This document shows positions 16,894-26,074 of a stretch of 64,000 bases of DNA, in pieces. The notes below the pieces were generated by a model, which was given only the letters and a program-made list of their open reading frames with translations, had not been told where the DNA came from and made no database searches. The position numbers were made by a program, and so were the translations under genes. The first letter of the stretch is position 1; each line of letters starts with the position of its first letter. Source of the stretch: DUOA01 sp012839095 (GTDB lineage: Bacteria > Bacillota > Clostridia > Caldicoprobacterales > DTU083); the NCBI GenBank assembly GCA_050951505.1, contig JBMNJE010000009.1, forward strand, positions 248,001 through 312,000, in the 5' to 3' direction.

Positions 16894-16953
16894 ATAGTAA
16901 ACAGAATTTATGAGCATCCTGAGCTCTCTTATTATTTGATTGGTGGTGACGGA

Positions 16954-17880
16954 ATGCCCAGAAAAGCACGACAAAAGCATGAGGCAGCCATATATCATAT
17001 TATAAGCAGAAGTTTCTCTGAAGTACTCCTGTTCAGAGAAGATCAGGATAAAGAATATTATCTGATGCTTCTTAAACGGTATGCGGGCAAATATCATTCA
17101 AGCGTGTATGCATACTGCCTGATGGACAACCATGTACATATTCATTTGGACCCGAAGGGATATGATATATCAAAGTTTATGCACAGCCTGAATACAGCTT
17201 ATGTAAGATACTACAATATTAAATACGAAAGGCATGGGCATTTATTTCAAGGAAGATTCCAAAGTAGAATATTGAACTCAGAACGATATAATTTGGCAGT
17301 TTCAGCATACATTCACAATAATCCAAAAGATATTGCTGAGTATAAGGGCAGAGAAGAAGATTATCCTTATTCATCTTTTGGAATATATCTGAATAAGCGT
17401 AAAGATCGCTACAATTTAATAGATAGAAGTTTTATCATGGGGCTGCTTCATGCGAACAGGGATAATTTCAGGAGAAAGTATTATGAACTGGTTAAGCAGC
17501 AAGATCAGAATAATGATATCGATGATTACAGTGAGCACACAACCGCGGAATCGGAAAATGAGTATATAAGCGGCAGAAGTGTCATTCTGCGAAATATATC
17601 ACCTGGTGAGGTCATCTCTTATGTTTCTCGCCGATTGGGAGATTCAGCAAACATTAATATTGCCTGGAAGAGCAAAAGGAAATTTATTAATTACAGGGCA
17701 TTTTGTGCCTATGTGCTCAGAGTTTTGGGCGGTTTGAGTTATCGTGAAATATGCAGAAATATTAAATCAATAACAATCGCCTCCTGTTCACAATTATGCG
17801 ACAAAGGGTATGAACTGATTAACGACACCGAAAGTATTTATTCGGAAGTATTCCATGAACTTATAGGCTATGCAGCGTAA
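16954..17880 (+). CDS. REP-associated tyrosine transposase (RAYT, Y1/HUH family)
   Basis: Protein of 308 residues of the IS200/IS605-like Y1 superfamily that lacks its own flanking element. The N-terminal domain starts MPRKARQKHEAAIYHIISRS and carries the HUH metal site in CLMDNHVHIHL (near residue 63). KYERHGHLFQGRFQS follows, and the catalytic tyrosine is probably in AYIHNNPKD. The C-terminal part (about 205-305) looks like the DnaA-C-like helix-turn-helix found in many RAYTs. Known RAYTs cut single-stranded REP hairpins and are thought to spread them; this genome region is rich in such repeats. Start ATG 16954 matches the family N-terminus. The upstream region has two LexA-like boxes. Confidence 0.85.
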   Translation: MPRKARQKHEAAIYHIISRSFSEVLLFREDQDKEYYLMLLKRYAGKYHSSVYAYCLMDNHVHIHLDPKGYDISKFMHSLNTAYVRYYNIKYERHGHLFQGRFQSRILNSERYNLAVSAYIHNNPKDIAEYKGREEDYPYSSFGIYLNKRKDRYNLIDRSFIMGLLHANRDNFRRKYYELVKQQDQNNDIDDYSEHTTAESENEYISGRSVILRNISPGEVISYVSRRLGDSANINIAWKSKRKFINYRAFCAYVLRVLGGLSYREICRNIKSITIASCSQLCDKGYELINDTESIYSEVFHELIGYAA

Positions 17881-18116
17881 TAACAGTATCAACAATGATG
17901 GAGAATTGGAGGTTTTCGAATAATATTACTGCTGCTCTATTACCGTTGCTCTAAGCTCTGGACGCTGGATCCGGATACTGAAATTTGGCAACATAATAGG
18001 GATAACTAAATTTTAAATGATGGGGGAATTTATCTGCTTTTGTGTATAGTAATACTATGGTTGTAGTACAGCTATACCTATATCTATTTTTGGGTATTTA
18101 TTTATTTTTTGAAGTA

Positions 18117-18132
18117 ATTGAGAAACGTCCCC
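18117..18132. repeat. Single short palindromic-repeat copy
   Basis: ATTGAGAAACGTCCCC, a variant of the repeat core in reverse orientation, lies in the 313-base gap between the RAYT gene and mrfA, ending 3 bases before the mrfA -35 element. I see no gene in the rest of the gap. Confidence 0.8.
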
Positions 18133-18135
18133 ACA

Positions 18136-18164
18136 TGGACATTTGCTGTATAAATAGATATAAT
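18136..18164 (+). promoter_or_regulatory. SigA-type promoter for mrfAB
   Basis: TGGACA (18136-18141) and TATAAT (18159-18164) are separated by 17 bases, a near-consensus promoter 29 bases before the mrfA start codon. No LexA box overlaps it. Confidence 0.7.
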
Positions 18165-18193
18165 TAGTGAAGAGACTGTAAAGGGGAATGGTC

Positions 18194-20509
18194 ATGAACC
18201 TTGATCAATTGGTGGATCAGATTCGAAATAGCCCGGATATGATGAGGAATATTACATATTGGAAGGAAATAGAACCTAAAGAAGCGAAATACGGCCTGTT
18301 TCCTGCTGAACTGCGTCAGGAATTACGAAATGCACTGAAGAAGAAAGGAATTAATCAGCTTTATTCCCACCAATCCAAAGCTGTTGAACTGTCACTTAAG
18401 GGGCACAACATAGCTGTTGTTACCCCTACCGCTTCCGGAAAAACACTATGCTATAATCTTCCGGTCATTAATGAAATATTGAACAACGATGACACCCGTG
18501 CACTTTACTTATTTCCTACCAAAGCCTTGTCCCAGGATCAGGTAAGTGAACTCCATGAGATTATGGATTTATTGGGGCATCCAATAAAAACCTACACATA
18601 CGATGGTGACACACCGGTCAGTGCCCGAAAGGCCATCAGGCAGGCCGGTCATATCGTTGTGACCAATCCTGACATGCTTCATTCCGGAATCATGCCACAT
18701 CATACCAAATGGGTAAAGCTCTTTGAGAATTTAAAATATATTGTAATTGACGAGATCCATTCCTATCGGGGAGTGTTCGGCAGCCACCTGGCAAATGTCT
18801 TGCGCCGCCTGCATCGAATCTGCAGATTCTATGGCTCCAACCCGCAATTTATCTGCTGTTCGGCAACAATAGCCAATCCAAAGGAAATAGCTGAGCGGAT
18901 CATAGGCCAGGAAGTGAAGCTGATCGATGAAAACGGTGCACCGTCCGGTTTAAAACATCTTATATTTTATAACCCTCCTGTTGTAAACAAACAACTGGGT
19001 ATCAGAAGAAGCTCTTTACTGGAGACTAAGAAGCTTGCCTCCATGTTTCTCCTGAATGACATACAGACAATACTCTTTGCCAAAAGCCGGCTTTCTGTTG
19101 AGGTACTGGTTACTTATCTTAAACAACTGGTACAGGATAAACTTGGAAAATCCAGGAATGTAAGGGGATACCGGGGCGGATATCTGCCAAGTCAAAGGAG
19201 GGAGATTGAAAGAGGTCTGCGGTCCGGGGAAATCTTAGGTGTTGTAAGCACAAATGCACTTGAATTAGGCATTGATATAGGCAGGCTTCAGGCGTGTATT
19301 ATGTGCGGCTATCCTGGTACTATTGCCAGCACATGGCAGCAGGCAGGCCGAGCCGGCCGTAGAAACGACACCTCCATTGCCATTATGGTAGCCAGCAGCA
19401 ATCCACTGGATCAGTATGTTATTCAACATCCTGAGTTTTTTCTGGAATCCAGCCCCGAGCATGGCCTTTTAAATCCAAATAACCTCTACATCCTGTTATC
19501 TCACATCAAGTGTGCAGCGTTTGAGCTTCCGTTTGAAGACGATGAGACATTTGATATCGATGGAATGGAACAGATACTGGAGTTTCTTGAAGAAGAAAAG
19601 GTATTGCGTCATGTGGGTAATCGTTGGCATTGGACTGCGGATAATTTCCCTGCCAGCAGCATCAGCCTTCGCACTGCAGCCAATGAAAACTTCATTATTA
19701 TAGATATAACCCATCCAAAACACAGGGTTATCGGTGAAGTTGATCGTTTCAGTGCCCCTCAGCTGCTTCATGAAGAAGCTGTATATATTCATGAGGGAAT
19801 ACAATATCAGGTTGAGACTCTGGATTTTGAAGAGAAAAAGGCATATGTCAGAAGGGTGGATGTGGACTATTACACAGACGCCAACCTTGCTGTAACTCTG
19901 AAGGTATTGGATGTGTTTCAGACGAAGGACGATGCCGGAGCAGGTCGCAGCTGGGGTGATGTCATGGTATCTTCTCTGGTAACCATGTTCAAGAAGATTA
20001 AGTTTGACACCCATGAAAATCTTGGATGGGGACCGGTTCGCCTGCCGGAGTTAGAATTGCAGACAACAGCCTACTGGATGACCCTTAATGAAGTTCCACC
20101 TGGTATAGACAGTCAGGATGATTTACAGAACGGCCTTATGGGCATCGCCAATGTGCTTGGACACACAGCCCCCCTATACCTTATGTGTGACCCAAGGGAC
20201 ATACACGTAATTTATCATGTAAAGTCTCCTTTTACCCAGAAGCCTACTATATTTATCTATGACAGCATTCCGGGTGGCATAGGATTCAGTGAGAAGCTGT
20301 ACGAATTACACCTGGAATTATTCAGAAAAGCACGTGAGGTAATTTCAGAGTGTTTTTGCGAAAATGGATGTCCGGCCTGTGTCGGACCTGCTGCTGAAGT
20401 ATCAGACAGGGGAAAGGATTTAGCGTGCAGGATATTGGGAGGAATATTGGATGATACCCAATCTGAAAAGCAAATTGAAGACAATGTCATCAAGCTCCCC
20501 TTTGGATAA
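18194..20509 (+). CDS. mrfA: DEAD/DEAH-box repair helicase MrfA (YprA-like)
   Basis: Superfamily 2 helicase of 771 residues. Motif I is VTPTASGKTLCY, motif II is IDEIHSYRG (DEIH), motif III is CCSATIANP. The second RecA domain has VVSTNALELGIDIG and QQAGRAGRRND. The C-terminal DUF1998-type region ends with a four-cysteine cluster, CFCENGCPACVGP plus the upstream part. B. subtilis MrfA unwinds 3'-5' and works with the nuclease MrfB to excise mitomycin C adducts independently of UvrABC; the same pair sits here in overlapping genes. I chose ATG 18194 because AAGGGG is 7 bases upstream; ATG 18188 is too close to it. Confidence 0.88.
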   Translation: MNLDQLVDQIRNSPDMMRNITYWKEIEPKEAKYGLFPAELRQELRNALKKKGINQLYSHQSKAVELSLKGHNIAVVTPTASGKTLCYNLPVINEILNNDDTRALYLFPTKALSQDQVSELHEIMDLLGHPIKTYTYDGDTPVSARKAIRQAGHIVVTNPDMLHSGIMPHHTKWVKLFENLKYIVIDEIHSYRGVFGSHLANVLRRLHRICRFYGSNPQFICCSATIANPKEIAERIIGQEVKLIDENGAPSGLKHLIFYNPPVVNKQLGIRRSSLLETKKLASMFLLNDIQTILFAKSRLSVEVLVTYLKQLVQDKLGKSRNVRGYRGGYLPSQRREIERGLRSGEILGVVSTNALELGIDIGRLQACIMCGYPGTIASTWQQAGRAGRRNDTSIAIMVASSNPLDQYVIQHPEFFLESSPEHGLLNPNNLYILLSHIKCAAFELPFEDDETFDIDGMEQILEFLEEEKVLRHVGNRWHWTADNFPASSISLRTAANENFIIIDITHPKHRVIGEVDRFSAPQLLHEEAVYIHEGIQYQVETLDFEEKKAYVRRVDVDYYTDANLAVTLKVLDVFQTKDDAGAGRSWGDVMVSSLVTMFKKIKFDTHENLGWGPVRLPELELQTTAYWMTLNEVPPGIDSQDDLQNGLMGIANVLGHTAPLYLMCDPRDIHVIYHVKSPFTQKPTIFIYDSIPGGIGFSEKLYELHLELFRKAREVISECFCENGCPACVGPAAEVSDRGKDLACRILGGILDDTQSEKQIEDNVIKLPFG

Positions 20510-21872
20510 AAGAAACCCGGGCATACAATCAGATACTATTCAATATCCGGACAATCCCAGTATGGATAATGATTTTCCTGATAAAGAGTCTTTGGACTGC
20601 TCTGAGTATTTGGTTGTAAACCGAAAAAGCGCAGACAGTGATAGCGGCACTGACTTAAAAGACAGTCTGTGCATCAAGAAAAGCAATTTCAGCATGGGAA
20701 ACCGGGAAAACAGAGACAGAACCTTAGTGAATGACTCTGATACGAGAGGGAACCTTGATGGGGAAGTAATCGAGAGTCCGCATGGCTCATTTGTCAGAAA
20801 GCGTACATTCTATGGCGGCAGCACCGCTTATGGCTCCATCGCTTTCTCAGAATTACTTGCGGCTGATTTTTCGGACTCTAAGTTTTGGAGCAGGCTGAAT
20901 CGGGATATCTGCCTGAGGGATCTTGTATTTCTGGATACGGAAACAACCGGCTTGTCCGGTGGGACAGGCACATATGCCTTTCTTGTGGGCCTGGGTTATA
21001 TTACGGATGAAGGGCTGGTTGTAGAGCAATATTTGATGCGCGATTTTGATGAGGAGTATCCCATGCTTCAATCCTTACTGGATACCCTTAAGCGCTTTAA
21101 GATACTGGTTTCCTTTAACGGAAAATCATTTGACTGGCCCCTGCTTGAAAGCCGCCTGGTTTACTCCAGACTTCGGAACATCATCTGGGAAGATGCACAT
21201 CTGGATTTGCTTCATGTTGCCAGACGGTTATGGGGTTATCGCTTGAGCAGCTGCTCTTTGATATCAATTGAAGAGGAAATCCTTGGCCTGCAGCGGAGTG
21301 ATGATATTCCCGGCCACATGATACCCAAAATGTATTTTGACTATCTTGAAACCCGCAATACTGATGTAATGCAACTGATAATGCAGCATAATGAATGGGA
21401 TATTGTCTCAATGGCTGCATTGTTATTGTATATCAACAGGCTGTATAAAGATCCGGAAGGGAAGGCAGATGCCTGCGAATTATTAGGTATAGCCAAAGAA
21501 TTGGAGAGAAACTATAGAATACAGGAGGCTGCAAATTGTTATCGCCGCTGTATTCAAACCGCCCATAAACATTCACTGTCGGTAGAAGCAAAAAAGAGGT
21601 TGGCCTATCTAACCAAGAGGCATCACAGTCCTGGTGAAGCGATGCATTTGTGGGCTGATTTGTCCAGTGAGGGAGACAGTTGTTTGATATTCCCTTTAAT
21701 AGAGATGGCAAAATATTATGAGCATGGGAAAAAAGAATTCCATTTGGCACTGCAATGTACAGAAAGAGCTATTCATCTGGCAGGCATGCGAAGCACGAGT
21801 TCTTCCAGACTAAAAGAAGAGCTGCTTGTCAGAAGAAGGCGTTTAATTAACAAGATGAAAAGGAGTATGTAA
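20451..21872 (+). CDS. mrfB: Repair exonuclease MrfB (YprB-like, RNase H fold)
   Basis: Protein of 473 residues. After an apparently disordered, Ser/Asp-rich N-terminal stretch (about 1-115), a DEDD-type exonuclease domain starts at VFLDTETTGLSGGTGTYAF (Asp and Glu metal ligands); VSFNGKSFDWPLLESR and HNEWDIVSMAALLLY supply the later acidic positions. The C-terminal third is helical and TPR-like. It overlaps mrfA by 59 bases, with GGGAGG 8 bases before ATG 20451 supporting this start. MrfB is the nuclease partner of MrfA in B. subtilis. The long polar N-terminus is larger than I expect for the family. Confidence 0.85.
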   Translation: MIPNLKSKLKTMSSSSPLDKRNPGIQSDTIQYPDNPSMDNDFPDKESLDCSEYLVVNRKSADSDSGTDLKDSLCIKKSNFSMGNRENRDRTLVNDSDTRGNLDGEVIESPHGSFVRKRTFYGGSTAYGSIAFSELLAADFSDSKFWSRLNRDICLRDLVFLDTETTGLSGGTGTYAFLVGLGYITDEGLVVEQYLMRDFDEEYPMLQSLLDTLKRFKILVSFNGKSFDWPLLESRLVYSRLRNIIWEDAHLDLLHVARRLWGYRLSSCSLISIEEEILGLQRSDDIPGHMIPKMYFDYLETRNTDVMQLIMQHNEWDIVSMAALLLYINRLYKDPEGKADACELLGIAKELERNYRIQEAANCYRRCIQTAHKHSLSVEAKKRLAYLTKRHHSPGEAMHLWADLSSEGDSCLIFPLIEMAKYYEHGKKEFHLALQCTERAIHLAGMRSTSSSRLKEELLVRRRRLINKMKRSM

Positions 21873-21874
21873 TA

Positions 21875-22561
21875 ATGGGGTTAATTGGTAATATTTATGG
21901 ATTTTTAGGTTTTTATAATCATTCCCGCGGGAAGACTGAGAAGGCATTACGCTGGTATGAAAAGGCAGAGAAAAATGATGTTACCAGTGCCAATTACCAG
22001 ATGGCGTACGGGGTACTGCTTCTTCGAACAGGGAAGTATGAGAAAGCCAGAGAAATATTCGATAAGATGCTGATCTTTTATCCCCGCAACGAACGTGTCA
22101 GAAACAATGCAAAAGTCAATATTGCCCTGGCATACTGGAAATTGGGAGATTTGGATCTTGCCATAGACAGAATGACGGAAATGCATAACAAACTCAAGAA
22201 CTCCAGAACATATGGCGGATTAGGTTATATGCTGCTGTGTAAAGGAGATTATGAGGCAGCACTCGAGTTCAATCTGGAAGCTTTGGATTATGATGATACG
22301 GATCCTGTTATACTGGACAATTTAGGGCAAACCTACTACCTCATGGGAGATCTGGATAATGCTTTTAAGTATTTCAATAAAGCAAAGGAACAAAAAGAAG
22401 ATCAGGTAGATACGCTCTTTTACTTAGGTAATATTTACCTGCAGCGCGGACAGAGAGAAGAAGCGAAAGAGCATTATAAGAAGGCTCTTGAGTGCAATAT
22501 TTCTGCTCTGAATACAATCAGCCGCCAAGATATCGAAGCAAAGCTAAAAGAAATAGAATAA
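21875..22561 (+). CDS. TPR-repeat protein
   Basis: Protein of 228 residues built of five or six tetratricopeptide repeats: KTEKALRWYEKAEKND, GKYEKAREIFDKMLIFYPRN, GDLDLAIDRMTEMH, GDYEAALEFNLEALDYDDTD, GDLDNAFKYFNKAKEQ and QREEAKEHYKKALECN. No signal peptide; a weakly hydrophobic N-terminus (LIGNIYGFLGFYN) could be membrane-associated. It starts 2 bases after mrfB with AAAAGGAGTATGTAATA before the ATG, so it belongs to the mrfAB transcript. A scaffolding role is possible, but nothing in the sequence fixes a function. Confidence 0.8.
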   Translation: MGLIGNIYGFLGFYNHSRGKTEKALRWYEKAEKNDVTSANYQMAYGVLLLRTGKYEKAREIFDKMLIFYPRNERVRNNAKVNIALAYWKLGDLDLAIDRMTEMHNKLKNSRTYGGLGYMLLCKGDYEAALEFNLEALDYDDTDPVILDNLGQTYYLMGDLDNAFKYFNKAKEQKEDQVDTLFYLGNIYLQRGQREEAKEHYKKALECNISALNTISRQDIEAKLKEIE

Positions 22562-22569
22562 CAAATAAC

Positions 22570-22825
22570 GGGGACAGTTCTCAATTTCTTACTATTTTAT
22601 CTTCTTAACAGCGATAAAGTTTACTACATAAATTGCCTTGCTTTATTATATTGACGGGAAATTTTTAAGTAGTATTTCGGATAACTGGTTTATAAAAATC
22701 TGCAATTATTGAGAACTGTCCCCAAAGTCCCAAAGAAAAATGACGTCCGCAATAATTGAGAACTGTCCCCATCAAATTCCGGATGGTTGGCTTGTGAAAA
22801 TCCGTAATTATTGAGAACTGTCCCC
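22570..22825. repeat. Short palindromic-repeat cluster between the TPR gene and a PBP gene
   Basis: One forward copy, GGGGACAGTTCTCAA (22570-22584), and three reverse copies, TTGAGAACTGTCCCC, at 22709-22723, 22756-22770 and 22811-22825. The first and third reverse copies share extended flanks: GGAT-x4-GG-x2-T-x-T-x-AAAATC precedes AATTATTGAG in both, so the full mobile unit is nearer 48 bp than 15. The cluster fills the space between two convergent genes. Confidence 0.9.
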
Positions 22826-22835
22826 AAATAATCCG

Positions 22836-25364
22836 TCAGGGGTGCTCATCATCCCGGTTATCATCCTGGTCATCATCCTGGTCGTTATCCGGGCGTTCCG
22901 GACGGAACCAATCCAGTATATCATCCCAAAAGCTGCTGCCGGGAGTTTCCTGCCGCGGTATTTCAACGCTTATAATTTCAGTCTGGGGCCCTTGTACCGG
23001 CTCTCCGCCCAGTTTAATCTCAGGGTGAACGGGAATAACAAAATAGCTGTATATCTCGCCAGGTGTAACCTGTGAGTCGATCCACTCTATCGGTTCCAGG
23101 TTTCCGGTTTGAAACTGCTTGATCAGCACAGGCTGCTGCTCTCCGGCTGCTTTCATAATGTTATACACAGCAAAAGATTCCCGGGGAACAAATGATATAA
23201 CCGGTTTTTCATCCATGCTTAAACCAACGCTGAAGTTATAAGGAGCATTGGGTACAACCCAATAATCTGTCTCATCTGTCGGTTCAGTTCCCTTAACAAA
23301 ATATTCTGTAACAACATAGTTTTCCGGTGTAAGGGCAGACGCTAGCATTACACGATGCCGTTCCCACAATGCTTTGCCGTCCAGCTTTACTTCCGATATA
23401 CCTATAGGCTTTTGAAAATCGGGTTTTTCTTCTGCCTCATACAAAAATTCAAATACCTGCCTCGCTATCTCCGTTGTATATTTGCCGCCGGTAGCATCAG
23501 GAGGCAGATAGTTTTCAGTTGTCCGCTTATCAAAACCCATCCATGCAACAACGGTGTATTCTGGGTTGTAGGCTGCTACCCAGGCATCATTTGTACCATC
23601 AATATTTTTGAATTCAGGTACATCGGGCGGCAGCTGAACTGTTCCTGTTTTTGCAGCAACCTTGAAGCCTTTCAGTCGATGAGCTGTACCTCCCGTATCA
23701 GCTGCAGACTGAAGCATATTGCTTACAATAAAGGCGGTTTCTTCAGAAATTACCTGTTCTTTGACAGGACGATGCTCATACATTGTCTTACCTTTGGAAT
23801 CCTCGATTCTGCGAATTGTGGTGTAGTTTTTAAAACTTCCACGATCGCCCAAAGCAGCATATGCCCTGGCCAGCTCCAGGGGAGTAGTTCCTTCTTCCAT
23901 TCCGCCCAGCGCTACAGCCAGATTATTTCGGTCACCATCAGTAAAGTGGATGCCCATTTTTTCTGCTATGGCTTGTCCGTTATTAATGCCTATTTCATGC
24001 AATATTTTTACCGCAGGTATATTGATTGACTTGGCCAGAGCTGTACGGACAGTTACTATTCCATATAATCTTCCGCCGTAGTTACTGGGTGAATAATTTC
24101 CGAAGGAAACCGGCTCATCATCGATGAAGCTGACTGGTGTTATGTTGCCCATCTCCACTGCGGGAGCATAGACAACCAAGGGTTTGATAGCTGATCCGGG
24201 GAGACGTCTGACATCCGCACGATTCAATACGTATCTTTGGCCTTCCGGATAGTATCTCCCACCTATTACCGCTTGCAGCTCTCCTGTTTTGGTGTCCATA
24301 ATTACCAAAGCGGATTCACAGGTATTACCGGAAACCGGGCTTTTGGGGAATAAATCCTCCTGTGAATACAATTGCTCAGCATATTCCTGGATATCATTGT
24401 TCATTGTGGTAAATATGCGATATCCGCCGGTATATAGCTCCTCCTGCTTGATATCCAGCAGTGCAGCAGCCTCTTCCAATGCCAGATCCATAAAGTAACC
24501 ATGAATATATGCCGGTTTTACATCTTCTGCAAACTGAATTTTTTCACTTTTAGCGCTTTCTCCTTCTTCTTCAGACAGGAAGCCGTTTTTAATCATCAGA
24601 TCAATAGCAAGATCTTTCCGTTCCAGCGAGCGTTCCTCGTTTATAAAGGGAGAATTGCGATGAGGATTTTTTATAATTCCCGTAAGCAGCGCTCCTTCTG
24701 CAACAGTGAGATCACTGACCGATTTTCCAAAATACGTTTTGGATGCTGCTTCAATACCGTATGCACCTTTGGCAAAGTAAATGATGTTAAGATACATTTC
24801 TAAAATTTGATCCTTAGAATATTTTTGCTCCAGCTGCCAGGCCAGAAAGATCTCTTTAATCTTGCGGTCAATGGTCTGTTCCTGGGAAAGCACTGTGTTG
24901 CGGATTACTTGCTGGGTGATTGTGCCGGCGCCTGCTACAATATCACGGGCTTTGATGTTTTGCAGCAGGGAACCGAACATCCTCCGTACATCGAAGCCCG
25001 GATGTTTTCGAAACCTTACGTCTTCCACCGCAATAAAGGCATTCTGGACATGTTTGGGTATCTGATTCAAAGGAACATAAATCCTGTTTTCCACTCCATG
25101 AATGCTGGAAATTAAGTTGTCGTTCCTGTCATAGACCAAGGATGTCTGCTCATATTCGACCAGGCTGTTTGGATCAAATTCATCCAGAGTTCCCAAAATA
25201 GCAATCAGATAAATCATTACTGCCATCACAGTCAGTGCAGCGATGATTCCAATAACAGCAAATATTCGTCTTAAGATTAAGTGCCTTTTTGTTCTGACTT
25301 TTGATTTTCTGGAATTCTTTACACTTCTTCTATTCAATTGTTTGCTTTCTGACGAGCCCGACAT
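22836..25364 (-). CDS. Class A penicillin-binding protein (glycosyltransferase/transpeptidase)
   Basis: Bifunctional wall synthase of 842 residues. One membrane anchor (about 30-52) follows a basic cytoplasmic tail. The GT51 domain (about 75-250) has AFIAVEDVRFRKHPGFD and AGTITQQVIRN. The transpeptidase domain has the SxxK serine in RLPGSAIKPLVVYAPA, the SxN motif in KSINIPA, and KTGTVQLP. A fibronectin-like segment follows, and the protein ends in an Asp/Asn/Arg-rich low-complexity tail. The start ATG follows GGGAAGTGATGAA. Monocistronic on the minus strand. A second class A enzyme is encoded at 34711-37614. Confidence 0.93.
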   Translation of the reverse strand: MSGSSESKQLNRRSVKNSRKSKVRTKRHLILRRIFAVIGIIAALTVMAVMIYLIAILGTLDEFDPNSLVEYEQTSLVYDRNDNLISSIHGVENRIYVPLNQIPKHVQNAFIAVEDVRFRKHPGFDVRRMFGSLLQNIKARDIVAGAGTITQQVIRNTVLSQEQTIDRKIKEIFLAWQLEQKYSKDQILEMYLNIIYFAKGAYGIEAASKTYFGKSVSDLTVAEGALLTGIIKNPHRNSPFINEERSLERKDLAIDLMIKNGFLSEEEGESAKSEKIQFAEDVKPAYIHGYFMDLALEEAAALLDIKQEELYTGGYRIFTTMNNDIQEYAEQLYSQEDLFPKSPVSGNTCESALVIMDTKTGELQAVIGGRYYPEGQRYVLNRADVRRLPGSAIKPLVVYAPAVEMGNITPVSFIDDEPVSFGNYSPSNYGGRLYGIVTVRTALAKSINIPAVKILHEIGINNGQAIAEKMGIHFTDGDRNNLAVALGGMEEGTTPLELARAYAALGDRGSFKNYTTIRRIEDSKGKTMYEHRPVKEQVISEETAFIVSNMLQSAADTGGTAHRLKGFKVAAKTGTVQLPPDVPEFKNIDGTNDAWVAAYNPEYTVVAWMGFDKRTTENYLPPDATGGKYTTEIARQVFEFLYEAEEKPDFQKPIGISEVKLDGKALWERHRVMLASALTPENYVVTEYFVKGTEPTDETDYWVVPNAPYNFSVGLSMDEKPVISFVPRESFAVYNIMKAAGEQQPVLIKQFQTGNLEPIEWIDSQVTPGEIYSYFVIPVHPEIKLGGEPVQGPQTEIISVEIPRQETPGSSFWDDILDWFRPERPDNDQDDDQDDNRDDEHP

Positions 25365-25861
25365 TTCATCACTTCCCTGAGGTCTGTTTTAATTAAGTAA
25401 TAGTCTATTCTTAAAGACACTTCGATTTCAAAGCACATAAAATATACTCTCGGATAATAACACACTCATATCTGATATTCAGTGTTTTCATAATGTTGAT
25501 TATCATACAGCATTTATCGGTGAATCTCAACACTCATTTCATCTCAATTGAATGCACATTACGGCTCATATACATATATCTGTTTCTTATTTTGCCCAAT
25601 CAAGTAATTGCTAAACAGTGATACCAATGATTCGGCGGCACTTTAAATAGCGTATAAAAGCAAAATGCAGACTGGATGATTACTTAGGTCAATATTTCAA
25701 ATGGAGAAATATTAGTTTTAAACCTATAGAAGCAACAGAGGAGACTGACCTGTAGAATATGCAAGATTATATATGAATTGGGCTTAAAGCATAAAAGGAT
25801 GAGTTTGATAAAATAGATATCCAAAATTATATCTACATAGATAGTAAATTAGATATTATTG
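25365..25861. other. About 500 bases without a convincing gene
   Basis: AT-rich divergent spacer between the PBP gene and the frame at 25862. It should hold the PBP promoter (minus strand) and a promoter for the ftsH side, but I could not pick clear -35/-10 pairs. An 8-bp hairpin AATATTTC/GAAATATT lies at 25691-25713. Several short frames are all broken by stops, so it may include decayed coding sequence. Confidence 0.5.
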
Positions 25862-26074
25862 ATGGACTTTAACTCAGATCTCCTGTATAATAGCTTATAT
25901 GCTGGACATTATGTAAACCTAACTAAACTAATCCATGATTATCTGAACAGACTGAGAACAAATATAAGGTACCATAAAGCCAGCGGTTATATCACAAATA
26001 AACGGATGACCATAATCAGAAGCCTTATAAAGCAGGTTAAATTAAAATACAGAAGGAAAGGAGGGCTCCGATGA
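25862..26074 (+). CDS. Small hypothetical protein upstream of ftsH
   Basis: A frame of 70 residues, basic toward the end (IRSLIKQVKLKYRRKGGLR), with no family I recognise. Its stop codon overlaps the ftsH start as ATGA, the arrangement of translationally coupled genes, which favours a real gene. Against it, no clear ribosome site precedes the ATG and composition resembles the surrounding non-coding DNA. It could also be the remnant of a longer gene. Confidence 0.3.
   Translation: MDFNSDLLYNSLYAGHYVNLTKLIHDYLNRLRTNIRYHKASGYITNKRMTIIRSLIKQVKLKYRRKGGLR

Noticed and set aside
23355..24029. Long plus-strand frame of 224 codons opposite the PBP gene
   Set aside because: It is antisense to a clearly coding PBP, has Cys/Phe-rich unlikely composition and no ribosome site.
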